A stretch of DNA of 64,000 nt from NCBI GenBank assembly GCA_036257595.1, contig DATAFF010000065.1:1-64000 (forward strand), read 5' to 3'. The translations under genes and the position numbers were made by a program. Positions 1 to 8,172 of this stretch are shown one piece after another; position 1 is the first letter of the stretch, and every line of letters starts with the position of its first letter. This DNA comes from DATAFF01 sp036257595 (GTDB lineage Bacteria > Pseudomonadota > Alphaproteobacteria > Rhizobiales > Aestuariivirgaceae). Under the pieces are notes generated by a model that saw only the letters and a list, made by a program, of their open reading frames with translations, had not been told where the DNA came from and searched no databases.

Positions 1-744
1 CAGCCGTTCGAAACGCTGCTCATCGATGCGGCGGCGGCAGCGGGTGGAAAGTATGTACTCGATGTGGGTTGCGGCGCCGGAGGCACGACGCTCGCGGTTG
101 CAAGGGCTCTTGGGCCGAAGAGCCGATGCACCGGAATTGATATTTCCGCACCCTTGATTGCTAAGGCCACTGCCCGCGCGGCTGCACAGGGTGCCACCGA
201 CGTCACGTTGATCAAAGCCGACGCACAAACATACGGCTTCAATGCAGGCAGCTTCGATACGGTCATATCGCGGTTTGGTGTCATGTTCTTCGATGATCCG
301 GAAGCAGCGTTCGCCAACATCCGGCGAGCTGCGCGACCCAAGGCTCAGCTGGCATTTCTCGCTTGGCGCAGCCGCGATGAAAATCAGTTCATGACCACGG
401 CCGAGCGTGCAGCGGCTCCGATCGTGAAGGAGCTTGCCATGCAGGGCGTTGACGGCCCGGGTCAGTTCGGATTCGCGTCCGGAGAGCGTGTGAAGGGCCT
501 ATTGGAGGCGAGCGGTTGGACCGCGATCACGATCCGTCCAGTCGACATCGATTGCAGTTTGCCGGTCGTGGAGCTCCCCACTTATGTCACTCGGATGGGC
601 CCGTATGGTCGGGTGCGCAACACGCTGGACGAGGCCGCGAGAGCAACGGCGGATAGCGTCGTTCTTGCTGCATTCGATTCTTTCGTGGCCGGCGATCAGG
701 CGCGCTTCACATCCGCATGTTGGTTGGTGACAGCAGTCGCCTAG
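1..744 (+). CDS. Class I SAM-dependent methyltransferase (5' truncated by window edge)
   Basis: The reading frame is open from base 1 and ends with TAG at 742-744, so the start lies to the left of the window; a GTG at 64 falls inside motif I and is not a credible start. Motif I reads DVGCGAGGTT, the glycine-rich SAM-binding loop of the Rossmann-like class I fold, followed by the acidic strand-2 end (GIDIS) and a KADAQ/FDTVISRFGVMFF stretch typical of motifs II-III. The C-terminal half is less conserved, as expected for the substrate cap. The substrate cannot be read from the sequence. It lies upstream of, and on the same strand as, the thiolase gene, with about 200 bp between. Confidence 0.8.
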   Translation, partial: QPFETLLIDAAAAAGGKYVLDVGCGAGGTTLAVARALGPKSRCTGIDISAPLIAKATARAAAQGATDVTLIKADAQTYGFNAGSFDTVISRFGVMFFDDPEAAFANIRRAARPKAQLAFLAWRSRDENQFMTTAERAAAPIVKELAMQGVDGPGQFGFASGERVKGLLEASGWTAITIRPVDIDCSLPVVELPTYVTRMGPYGRVRNTLDEAARATADSVVLAAFDSFVAGDQARFTSACWLVTAVA

Positions 745-896
745 CTTGCACGGTCAATACGATCCGGCATCACCCCATCGCCTCGCTCCACGGTTCCTAG
801 GTCTCGAAGCATCGGACCGTTGGCGGCGCGTCAGGTCATCAGGATTATTGCTTCGCGACCTACCCTCGTTGGAGGGACGATTGACACCAGCTCCGA

Positions 897-902
897 TATA
901 AT
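897..902 (+). promoter_or_regulatory. Possible -10 element before the thiolase-like gene
   Basis: A perfect TATAAT lies at 897-902, with no good -35 box at 16-18 bp spacing (a TTGACA at 881 is too close). If it works as a -10, transcription would begin near 909. This favours translation from the ATG at 946 rather than the one at 901. Confidence 0.3.
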
Positions 903-945
903 GGAAATTTTTCAACATACCGTCGCTAATCGGACCAGGCTGCGC

Positions 946-2097
946 ATGCCCGTGTCTTCCCCAGTTTTCATCGTCGGCGCAGCCGAAACGCCGCTCGGCA
1001 AGGTCTTGGACCACAGCGAGCTGTCCATGGTGGCCTTGGCCGCAAAGGAGGCGTTAGGCGAAGCCGGTTTGCGATTTCGTGACGTTGATGCTCTGTTCAC
1101 AAACTATATGGGCGAGGAAGGCTCGGTGCAACTCGGCGAGTATCTCGGCATACAACCGCGCTATGCCGAATCCTCCGACATGGGTGGCGCATCCTTCGAG
1201 TTCTTTATCCATCATGCAATGCTGGCGATCGCCGCGCGCCGCTGCGATGTGGCGCTCATTGGTTATGCGTCGAGGCAGCGAAGCCGCCGCAATCGACCGC
1301 GTGCAGTGTCGGGCGACACCGGGACAATCGGGGCGCAGTTCGAGGCCCCCTATGGAATTCACTTTCCAATCGGGCACTATGCGCTGAGCGCCGCGCGCTA
1401 TATGCATGAATGCGGTGCAACGCCGGAGCACCTGGCTCGGGTCGCGGTGGCAGCGCGGAAATGGGCATCGCTCAATCCGAAGGCATGGATCCGCGAGCCC
1501 CTGACTGTCGATGAGGTGTTGGCCTCGCCGATGATCTGCGATCCACTGCACAAGCTCGATTGCTGTCTGGTCACGGATGGAGGCGGCGTCGTCATCGTCA
1601 CCGGTCGCGAACGAGCACGCGACGCCCGCAAGAAGCCTATTGGCATTATCGGTGCCGGAGAGTCGCATCTCCAATGGCATGTCGCCCAATGTCCCGATCT
1701 CACGGTCACTCCGGGTGTCGTCTCCGGCCGCGAAGCCTTCGGCATGGCCGGCATCAAACCGTCCGACGTACACGTGTTCGAGCCCTATGATAACTTCACC
1801 CACGCTGTCCTGCTCTATCTTGAGGATCTCGGCTTCTGCAAAAAGGGCGAGGCCGGTGAATTTGTCGCCAGCGGCCATCTCGATCCGGGCGGAAAGCTTC
1901 CCTCCATGACATCGGGTGGGGGTCTGTCGTACAATCATCCAGGTGCGTTGGGTATTCTGCTGCTCATCGAAGCGGTGCGACAGCTGCGTGGCGAAGCAGG
2001 TGACCGACAGGTACCCAATGCCGAGATCGCAGTTGCCCATGGCACTGGCGGGCTCGCTTTCTCGACCGCTTCAACAGTGGTGCTGGCGCGTGACTGA
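946..2097 (+). CDS. Thiolase-like (SCP-x/Ltp2-type) acyl-CoA lyase subunit
   Basis: A thiolase-fold protein of about 383 residues starting MPVSSPVFIVGAAETPLGK; an in-frame ATG at 901 is the alternative. The nucleophile-region segment reads DMGGASFEFF with no cysteine, and the C-terminal CxGxG-equivalent reads AHGTGG, so both canonical thiolase cysteines are absent while the NHPGALG histidine motif is kept. This pattern is typical of thiolase-like proteins that work with a DUF35 partner, including the Ltp2-type steroid side-chain retro-aldolases. The next gene is indeed a DUF35 protein. Inference: the pair may cleave a beta-hydroxyacyl-CoA by retro-aldol reaction rather than perform classical thiolysis. 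The substrate is unknown. Confidence 0.82.
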   Translation: MPVSSPVFIVGAAETPLGKVLDHSELSMVALAAKEALGEAGLRFRDVDALFTNYMGEEGSVQLGEYLGIQPRYAESSDMGGASFEFFIHHAMLAIAARRCDVALIGYASRQRSRRNRPRAVSGDTGTIGAQFEAPYGIHFPIGHYALSAARYMHECGATPEHLARVAVAARKWASLNPKAWIREPLTVDEVLASPMICDPLHKLDCCLVTDGGGVVIVTGRERARDARKKPIGIIGAGESHLQWHVAQCPDLTVTPGVVSGREAFGMAGIKPSDVHVFEPYDNFTHAVLLYLEDLGFCKKGEAGEFVASGHLDPGGKLPSMTSGGGLSYNHPGALGILLLIEAVRQLRGEAGDRQVPNAEIAVAHGTGGLAFSTASTVVLARD

Positions 2098-2113
2098 CAA
2101 ATCCCGTCCTTCC

Positions 2114-2500
2114 ATGAGCGATCAGGGCATCGCCGATCCGACGACCGAGGTTTTTTGGCAGGCTTGCGCCGAGCACCGACTTGTCGTCCAGCGTTGCAGC
2201 GGTTGCGGCCGGCATCAGTTCTATCCCCGCCCCTTTTGTCTCTCCTGCGAGGCTACTACCTTGGAGTGGGTTGAGGCAGCCGGCACGGGTACCATCTACT
2301 CGGTCACCACTGTGCGGGTCCCCGTGATAGATGATCTGAAGCCTCCCTATCTTCTTGCACTTGTCGATCTCGACGAAGGGCCGCGTCTTCTCACCAACAT
2401 TGAAGGCGATGGCGCGAGCATCGGAGATCGCGTGAGGATCGCCTGGCGAAGCCGCGGCAACCTGCCGCCGCTACCGATCTTCAAGCCAGATCCACGCTGA
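2114..2500 (+). CDS. DUF35 Zn-ribbon/OB-fold protein, partner of the thiolase-like protein
   Basis: About 128 residues from the ATG at 2114; a GTG at 2090 overlapping the thiolase stop is a possible alternative start. The N-terminal zinc ribbon has two Cys pairs, CSGC and CLSC, separated by the typical HQFYPRPF linker. It is followed by an OB fold (GTGTIYSVTTVRVP, then LVDLDEGPRLLTNI). DUF35 proteins form complexes with thiolase-like enzymes, and in steroid catabolism the DUF35 part is required for Ltp2 aldolase activity. The adjacency to the thiolase-like gene supports the same partnership here. Its stop codon overlaps the start of the M20 gene (TGATG). Confidence 0.85.
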   Translation: MSDQGIADPTTEVFWQACAEHRLVVQRCSGCGRHQFYPRPFCLSCEATTLEWVEAAGTGTIYSVTTVRVPVIDDLKPPYLLALVDLDEGPRLLTNIEGDGASIGDRVRIAWRSRGNLPPLPIFKPDPR

Positions 2501-3678
2501 TGCCGAGCGTCGATGAAAGCATCGCGCTGATCGGCGACCTGATTGCCTTTCCAACTGTTTCGCGTGATTCAAACAAGGCGCTCCTTGCGTATGTCGAGTC
2601 CTATCTCGCACGCTATGGCGTTCGGTCTGAAATCATCTGGAACGACGACCGCAGCAAGGGCAATCTCTGGGCGACGATCGGGCCACCCGATAGACCGGGC
2701 GTAATCCTGTCAGGCCACAGCGACGTCGTCCCGGTTGATGATCAGAACTGGACCAGCAACCCATTCGTATTGCGGCAGAGCGATCACAGGCTCTATGGTC
2801 GCGGCACCTGCGACATGAAAGGCTTCGTCGGAATTGTCCTCGCTTTCGTGCCGGAGCTCTGCCGCCGCGATCTCAAAGTGCCAGTTCATATCGCCATTTC
2901 ATATGACGAGGAGCTGGGTTGCACCGGCGTGCTGAGCCTGGTTGACCGGATTCGTGAGTTTCCCGTGATGCCGGCGCTATGCATCGTTGGCGAACCCACC
3001 AGCATGCGGCTCGTACTCGGGCATAAATCGGGAACGGAGCACGTCGTCACGGTCAAGGGCACGGCAGCGCATTCAAGCCTTGCCCCGCGGGCCGTCAACG
3101 CCATCGCATATGCTGCCGAGCTCATCACGTTCATTCACGAGATCGGTCGCGAGTTTGCCGAGACCGGCGGCCATGACCCCCTCTATGAGATTCCGCATTC
3201 GACCATTTCGGTTACCGTCATCAAAGGCGGAACGGCCTTCAACATCATCCCCGAGCGTTGCTCATTCGGCATCGACATGCGGGCACTGTCATCGCTCGAC
3301 GTCCCTACCGTGATCGGCCGTATCGAGGACTTCGCTCGATGCAGGCTTTTACCGCGCATGAAAGCCATTGCGCCCGAGGCCTCCATCACGATCAAAGAGG
3401 AGGTCGCCTACGCGGGCCTGGAGCTCGACGCCAATCACCCCGCTGTCAGCTTTTTAAAGCATCTGCTCGGGCGCAATGATCACGCCAAGGTAGCCTATGG
3501 AACCGAAGCCGGGGCGTTCAGCACACGCGGCGGCATCGTCTCGGTCGTCTGTGGTCCAGGATCGATCGAGCAGGCCCACAAGGCAGACGAGTTTCTTGCG
3601 ATCAGCGAAGTCCAACGCTGCCACACCTTCCTCGAGCGGCTCATCGACCGGTTGAGTGCTGACCCGCTGCCATGGTAG
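2500..3678 (+). CDS. argE: M20 family metallopeptidase, acetylornithine deacetylase-like
   Basis: 392 residues beginning at the ATG that overlaps the previous stop. The di-zinc M20 active site is complete: GHSDVVPVDD (His and catalytic Asp), GRGTCDMKG (bridging Asp), DEELGCTG (general-base Glu), VGEPTSM (Glu ligand) and a C-terminal EQAHKADEF His. Length and the lid-domain insertion fit the ArgE/DapE group, which hydrolyse N-acyl bonds of amino acids such as N-acetylornithine. Because it is translationally coupled to the thiolase/DUF35 genes rather than to arginine genes, it may instead remove an acyl group from a catabolic intermediate. It converges on the leftward operon. Confidence 0.85.
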   Translation: MPSVDESIALIGDLIAFPTVSRDSNKALLAYVESYLARYGVRSEIIWNDDRSKGNLWATIGPPDRPGVILSGHSDVVPVDDQNWTSNPFVLRQSDHRLYGRGTCDMKGFVGIVLAFVPELCRRDLKVPVHIAISYDEELGCTGVLSLVDRIREFPVMPALCIVGEPTSMRLVLGHKSGTEHVVTVKGTAAHSSLAPRAVNAIAYAAELITFIHEIGREFAETGGHDPLYEIPHSTISVTVIKGGTAFNIIPERCSFGIDMRALSSLDVPTVIGRIEDFARCRLLPRMKAIAPEASITIKEEVAYAGLELDANHPAVSFLKHLLGRNDHAKVAYGTEAGAFSTRGGIVSVVCGPGSIEQAHKADEFLAISEVQRCHTFLERLIDRLSADPLPW

Positions 3679-3716
3679 CGACTGATGCGCTTGTAGGGGC
3701 TAGCCAGGAATTTTCG

Positions 3717-4391
3717 CTAGTTGGAAGCTCTCACCGCCGGCGGAACGTTGAACACGTCGAGCGTCGAGCGGCCACTGACGAGCGCCTCCTCCCAACCGAT
3801 CTCGGAATTCAACCGGTCTATGCAGCTCTTGAGTTTGCTGTCGACAAGGAGATTCGGCACGATCACCAGCCCGTCATCGTCACCGAGAACGAGGTCGCGC
3901 GGCGCGACTCGCACACCGCCGAAAATGACCGGTCCATCGACCATGCCGCGCTCCATCGTCGAGGGCCCGCGCGAGGTGATCCAACGGGTGTAGACCTGAA
4001 AATCCGGCCATTGCGCCACTGTCGCAACATCGCGGATCGCGCCATCCACCACCACCCCGGCAATGCCCTTCCTGCGCGCTGCGGTCGACAAGAGCTCGCC
4101 GATGAGTGCTGCATCACACCGTCCGCCGGCGGCAATGACGATGACATCTCCTGCCTCGGCCACAGCGATTGCATGATGCACCGGACCGTAATCCGCCGGC
4201 TCGCACCAGGCAGTGACCGCATTGCCGATGAGCTTCGCCCCACTGAGCGGCCGGATCGGCCGGATCCGAGCATCGACATGGGCCCTGCCTCCCAGCTGAT
4301 CGGCGGCAATGGCACTTGTTACAGGGCGCCAGGCGTCGATCTGCTCTTTCGACAATCGCTTCTGTGTTGGTGTTTCGATGACTGTGGACAT
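3717..4391 (-). CDS. RraA-like protein, probable 4-hydroxy-4-methyl-2-oxoglutarate/oxaloacetate-type aldolase
   Basis: 224 residues of the RraA/HMG-aldolase family. The phosphate/pyruvate-binding glycine region and the catalytic pair are visible in GVVVDGAIRD (Arg-Asp, metal and pyruvate-enolate site). The spacing GELLSTAARRKG before it fits the aldolase branch. Despite the family name, members with this motif act as class II aldolases or decarboxylases releasing pyruvate, and not as RNase E inhibitors. It is the last gene of the leftward operon, 16 bp after the aminotransferase, which suggests a late C-C cleavage step in the same pathway. Confidence 0.8.
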   Translation of the reverse strand: MSTVIETPTQKRLSKEQIDAWRPVTSAIAADQLGGRAHVDARIRPIRPLSGAKLIGNAVTAWCEPADYGPVHHAIAVAEAGDVIVIAAGGRCDAALIGELLSTAARRKGIAGVVVDGAIRDVATVAQWPDFQVYTRWITSRGPSTMERGMVDGPVIFGGVRVAPRDLVLGDDDGLVIVPNLLVDSKLKSCIDRLNSEIGWEEALVSGRSTLDVFNVPPAVRASN

Positions 4392-4407
4392 CGCGCATAG
4401 CTCCCGA

Positions 4408-5682
4408 TCAGAAGGATGCTCGCGACAGGCTCGGCGGCACGCGCGAGTTCGACGTCAGATATCGTTCCACGGCACGCCGCAGGCGCCGAACTCCCTCGGC
4501 GATCACCTCGGGCGAGGAGCGCGAAAAATTTACCCGCATCGCTGTTGTCAGGCGACCCTCGAAGTCGAACACGCTGCTCGGAACAAATGCGACTTTCTCG
4601 TCGACGGCATAGGCATAGAGGTCGTTGGTGTTGATGACTGGAGCATCCGTTCCATCCCTCGCCCGCATCCACACGAACATGCCGCCCGGCGGAACGTCCC
4701 ATTCGAACCAGTCGCTCAGATACTCCTCTGCCGCATGCAGCAGCGCATTCCGTCGCTCCCGATAGACCGCCACCACCTTCGGCGCATGCTGCTCTTCGAA
4801 GGTGCTGTCCACGAATTCAAGTGCCAGCGCATGTGTGAGCATCGAACTGCTGATGTCGGACGATTGCTTGGCCACCGCGAGGGTCTGCACGAGTTCCGGA
4901 TCTGCGACGAGCCAGCCGACCCTCAGCCCGGGAACCACGCTTTTGGAGAGTGTTCCGAGATAGACCACCGAGCCGCGATACGGCGCCTGCTCTCCCATTG
5001 CCGAGTCGATTGCCAGGATGCTTGGCCCGGGCGCGCCATCGAGCTGCAACGGTAGATAGGGGTCGTCTTCGACCAGCAATGTGCCGGCTTCGACCACTTT
5101 CTCCAAGAGAAGCTGGCGTGCCGGTGTGGGAACCAGCACACCCGTCGGGTTGGAATAGTTGGGCACTGCATAGGCGAATTTGGCGCGACTCAGAGCCTCA
5201 TCAAAGCCGGGCCGGTCGAGATCCCAAGTCAGCTTCTCATAAACGGGCTGTCGTGCCCGCCATGCATCCAACGCACCGAGATAGGTCGGGAACTGGGCAA
5301 CCACCAGATCGCCAGGGTCAAGCAGCACCTTGCCCATGAGGTCGAGGCCCTGCATTGCCCCGGTCGTGATCAGGATGTTGTCGACAGCGAAGCGCCGGCC
5401 GGTCATTCGCGACATGCGCCGAGCTATCGCGTCGCGAAGCGCCGGAAATCCCTCCACCGGTCCATATTCCAGGGAATGGCTTCCCCAGCGCGTCAGCGCC
5501 CGGTCCATCGCTTCGCGCATAAGCTCGATCGGATAAAGCTCGGATGCCGGCAGCCCACCCGCCAGACTGACGAAATCCTGTCGTCCACCGATCGCCAGGA
5601 ATTGCTGGGTAATGTTGTTGGTCGATTGCAGCCAACGAGCGTAGCGGGGGGCGCAGCTTTTCTTGATCCTGCTCATGCGCAT
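4408..5682 (-). CDS. PLP-dependent class I/II aminotransferase (2-aminoadipate/aromatic type)
   Basis: 424 residues with fold type I signatures: ITTGAMQGLDL (cofactor loop), AVPNYSNPTG (substrate/PLP-contact motif), VEDDPYLPL (PLP-ring Asp) and LSKSVVPGLRVGW carrying the Schiff-base lysine. The arrangement matches the LysN/Aro8/MocR-aminotransferase group, but there is no N-terminal winged-helix domain, so this is an enzyme and not a GntR-type regulator. Two starts six bases apart (5682, 5676) follow a GAGGTGGA ribosome-binding site that lies inside the end of the MaoC gene. It probably transaminates an amino or keto acid released by the pathway. Confidence 0.85.
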   Translation of the reverse strand: MRMSRIKKSCAPRYARWLQSTNNITQQFLAIGGRQDFVSLAGGLPASELYPIELMREAMDRALTRWGSHSLEYGPVEGFPALRDAIARRMSRMTGRRFAVDNILITTGAMQGLDLMGKVLLDPGDLVVAQFPTYLGALDAWRARQPVYEKLTWDLDRPGFDEALSRAKFAYAVPNYSNPTGVLVPTPARQLLLEKVVEAGTLLVEDDPYLPLQLDGAPGPSILAIDSAMGEQAPYRGSVVYLGTLSKSVVPGLRVGWLVADPELVQTLAVAKQSSDISSSMLTHALALEFVDSTFEEQHAPKVVAVYRERRNALLHAAEEYLSDWFEWDVPPGGMFVWMRARDGTDAPVINTNDLYAYAVDEKVAFVPSSVFDFEGRLTTAMRVNFSRSSPEVIAEGVRRLRRAVERYLTSNSRVPPSLSRASF

Positions 5683-6074
5683 TCCACCTCAGCCATTGCT
5701 GTCACCACCTCTGAACCATCCTGCCGACCGAGCTTCAGCACCAATTCCGCCACCCTGCCTCCATCCACCTGGTAGGAGCGAACCACCGATCCGGTCGCCT
5801 GTAGCATGTCGCCCGGCCACACCGGAGACTTGAATCGAAGCCTGAAACGACGCACGCGGCGATCCTCCACCCAGGCAACGAGAAACGAACCAAGCAGTCC
5901 TGCCGAGAACATGCCATGCGCCATCACGCCAGGTAACCCGGCACTCCTTGCGAACGCATCATCATAATGCAGCGGATTGAAGTCGCCCGCGGCACCAGCA
6001 TAGCGGACAAGATCCTGCCGGGTAATCGGGCCGAAGCGAAACGCCGGAGGATCGGGCAGAACGGCAGCATTCAT
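5673..6074 (-). CDS. MaoC-like hot-dog dehydratase, catalytic subunit
   Basis: 133 residues, a single hot-dog domain. The R-specific enoyl-CoA hydratase motif is intact: AGDFNPLHYDD (catalytic Asp and His) followed by GLPGVMAHGMFSAG. Its start overlaps the stop of the FAS1-like gene and its end overlaps the aminotransferase start, so the three are probably translated together. Single MaoC domains of this size usually pair with a second hot-dog subunit, here the adjacent FAS1-like protein, as in the ChsH1-ChsH2 hydratase of cholesterol degradation. Expected reaction: hydration of an alpha,beta-unsaturated acyl-CoA. Confidence 0.85.
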   Translation of the reverse strand: MNAAVLPDPPAFRFGPITRQDLVRYAGAAGDFNPLHYDDAFARSAGLPGVMAHGMFSAGLLGSFLVAWVEDRRVRRFRLRFKSPVWPGDMLQATGSVVRSYQVDGGRVAELVLKLGRQDGSEVVTAMAEVECA

Positions 6075-6493
6075 GAGGTCAGCGCCTCCTGCTCGATAGC
6101 AGTCATTCGCTCGAACCCGACGGTTTCACCGGAACTCGCATCCGTGAGCTTCACCTCAACGGTCACCAGCCGCATCCGTCCGCCACGCTGGCCCTGCTTA
6201 ACCTCATCGCGCAGAATCTTGGCCCTGCATCGTATCACCTGCCCGACCTGAAGCGGTTTGAGATATTCATAGTCCTGCTCGCCATGAACTGTCCGCCGCC
6301 GATCGAGCGGCAACAATTCGCTCACGAACCGTTCGATGAATTCGGCCGAAAGCACCACCGGAAATGTTAGAGGCGGCACTGGCGGCTCACGTCCGAGCCG
6401 GGGATCATGCACTGCGCGCGCGAACTCCCGAACCTTTCCCCATTCCACTGGATGGGTCCAATCGGCGAGAACCACATCTCCATCGTCGCTCAT
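6071..6493 (-). CDS. FAS1-like (MaoC N-terminal type) dehydratase subunit
   Basis: 140 residues starting MSDDGDVVLADW; the ATG at 6493 overlaps the permease stop (ATGA). The fold pattern VPPLTFPVVL, then HGEQDYEYLKPLQVGQVIRC, matches the N-terminal hot-dog domain of MaoC hydratases (FAS1-like family). The catalytic GDxNPxH is degenerate here (VHDPRLGREPP), so this is probably the non-catalytic, substrate-shaping half of a heteromeric hydratase with the downstream MaoC protein. Confidence 0.8.
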   Translation of the reverse strand: MSDDGDVVLADWTHPVEWGKVREFARAVHDPRLGREPPVPPLTFPVVLSAEFIERFVSELLPLDRRRTVHGEQDYEYLKPLQVGQVIRCRAKILRDEVKQGQRGGRMRLVTVEVKLTDASSGETVGFERMTAIEQEALTS

Positions 6494-7305
6494 ACGATAC
6501 CCCTTCTGAGATGGGCGCCGCGACGCGTCAGTGCAAGAATGAGGGCGAGCGCCAGGATATTGAACCCGATCAGCAAGGTGGCAACGGCGGTGATGGTTGG
6601 ATTGATCTGCATGATCAACTCGTTGAACATCCGCTTCGGAACGGTCATGTTGGTGCCAGCGAGAAACAGCGTCACCACCACCTCGTCGAAGCTGATCACG
6701 AAAGCGAAGATCCACGCTGCCGCGGCACTCGGCAGAAGATTAGGAAGCACGATCTTGCACAGGATCAGTATCCGGCTCGCCCCAAGCGTTGCGGCGACAT
6801 GTTCGATCCTGACATCGAACGACCTGATTGCAACCTGCATTATCAGCACGACATAGGGAATGACAAGAATCGTATGGCCGAGCACCAGGCCAAAGAATGT
6901 TCCGAGAATTCTCAGCTTCGCGAAGACGATGAACAATGCAACGGCCGTGATGATCGATGGTACGATCATTGGCGCCATGAAATTCGCTTCGATCAGAGCC
7001 TTGCCTGGAAATACCCCGCGCACCAACCCATAGGCGGCCAGCGTTCCCAAAATAAGGGCGATGGTGCTGGCAAGCATTGCCAGGAGTAACGAATTCACAC
7101 CGGCCTGGGCCCAAACCTCGTTGCCGAAGAATGCCGCGTACCAGCGCAATGAGAGGCCGGGCGGTGGAAACTCGAGCGATTGAGCGCTCGAAAACGACAT
7201 CGGCACCACGATCATAACCGGCAGGCACATGAACAGAAGCGTGAGAAGGCCAAGGGCAGTGAGCCAGAACGGCTGGCGGCGTGGCGAGTGTAGCTCCTCG
7301 CTCAT
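6490..7305 (-). CDS. ABC transporter permease, PotC-like (polyamine-type)
   Basis: 271 residues from the ATG at 7305, which overlaps the stop of the preceding permease gene. There are about six hydrophobic helices; the EAA loop that contacts the ATPase reads EHVAATLGASRILILCKIVLPNL. SFDEVVVTLFLAG near the C-terminus is characteristic of PotC/YdcV permeases of the spermidine/putrescine family. It is the second permease of the leftward transporter operon. Confidence 0.88.
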   Translation of the reverse strand: MSEELHSPRRQPFWLTALGLLTLLFMCLPVMIVVPMSFSSAQSLEFPPPGLSLRWYAAFFGNEVWAQAGVNSLLLAMLASTIALILGTLAAYGLVRGVFPGKALIEANFMAPMIVPSIITAVALFIVFAKLRILGTFFGLVLGHTILVIPYVVLIMQVAIRSFDVRIEHVAATLGASRILILCKIVLPNLLPSAAAAWIFAFVISFDEVVVTLFLAGTNMTVPKRMFNELIMQINPTITAVATLLIGFNILALALILALTRRGAHLRRGIV

Positions 7306-8168
7306 GCCGCCCTCTCCCTGAGGCGTTGGTAAAGACCATAGAAGACAAGTGTCACGATGAGCAGAATGACCGAGTTGACGGCCGCCATCTCCCAACGCGC
7401 AAACTTGTTGATCAGCAGGTCCATCATGTTGGCGATGAGCGGCACGCGGCCACCGCCCAATATGGCCGGAGTGATGTAGAAGCCCAGGCTGAGGATAAAT
7501 ACCAGCACCATACTAGCACCAAGCGCCGCTGCAGTGAGCGGGAAAAACACCCGCCAGAAGATTTGAAGCCGAGACGCTCCGAGGGTCTCGGCAACGTGGA
7601 TAAGGCGGGGATCGACGCGGCGCATGGCGGCATAGAGCGGCAACACCAGGAATGGCAGCAGCACATTGATCATGCCGACAGCCACGCCGCCCTCATTGTA
7701 GAGGAATTCCACCGGCCGCGACACGATGCCGAGCGACTGCAGCCATCGGTTCAGGATGCCGCCATTTCCCAGTATCACGATCCATGCATAGGTCCGCACC
7801 AGGATCGAAACCCAGAAAGTCATCGTGACGAGACCGATAGCGACGAGCTGCGAGCGTTGCGCGAGTCGGCTGATCCAGTAAGATAGCGGATAACCGATCA
7901 GCGCGGTGGCGATGGTCACTTCGCTCGCAATCAGAAACGTTCGCCAGATGATCCGGGCATAACTACCGGCCTCAACGAAGGCAGCATAGTTTCCAAGAGA
8001 TGGGAAACCGGTTTCCGGATCGTTAAAGCTCCAGAACACCACGATCAGGAGCGGGACGTCAAAGACGATCAGCGCAAATAGAAGGAGCGGCGCCAGGAAG
8101 CCAAAGCCTTCCCAGCGCCTTTGGTGGCCAGAAACATAAGCCTCACCGACCTCGCTGACCGTCGCCAA
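7302..8168 (-). CDS. ABC transporter permease, PotB-like (polyamine-type)
   Basis: About 288 residues. There is no in-frame ATG near the N-terminus; the first plausible start is the TTG at 8168, four bases after the binding-protein stop, giving MATVSEVGEAYVSGHQRRW before the first helix (FLAPLLLFALIVFDVPLLIV). The EAA loop reads IHVAETLGASRLQIFWRVFFPL, and SLGFYITPAILGG is a PotB hallmark. It forms the membrane channel with the PotC-like protein. The start codon assignment is moderately secure only. Confidence 0.83.
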   Translation of the reverse strand: MATVSEVGEAYVSGHQRRWEGFGFLAPLLLFALIVFDVPLLIVVFWSFNDPETGFPSLGNYAAFVEAGSYARIIWRTFLIASEVTIATALIGYPLSYWISRLAQRSQLVAIGLVTMTFWVSILVRTYAWIVILGNGGILNRWLQSLGIVSRPVEFLYNEGGVAVGMINVLLPFLVLPLYAAMRRVDPRLIHVAETLGASRLQIFWRVFFPLTAAALGASMVLVFILSLGFYITPAILGGGRVPLIANMMDLLINKFARWEMAAVNSVILLIVTLVFYGLYQRLRERAA

Positions 8169-8172
8169 CCTG

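Noticed and set aside
1054..2040. 328-residue minus-strand ORF
   Set aside because: Antisense to the thiolase-like gene; no domain or ribosome-binding site.
3717..4391. RNase E inhibitor RraA
   Set aside because: The VDGAIRD motif and operon context fit the aldolase branch of the family.
4408..5682. MocR/GntR-type transcriptional regulator
   Set aside because: The aminotransferase domain has no N-terminal winged helix.
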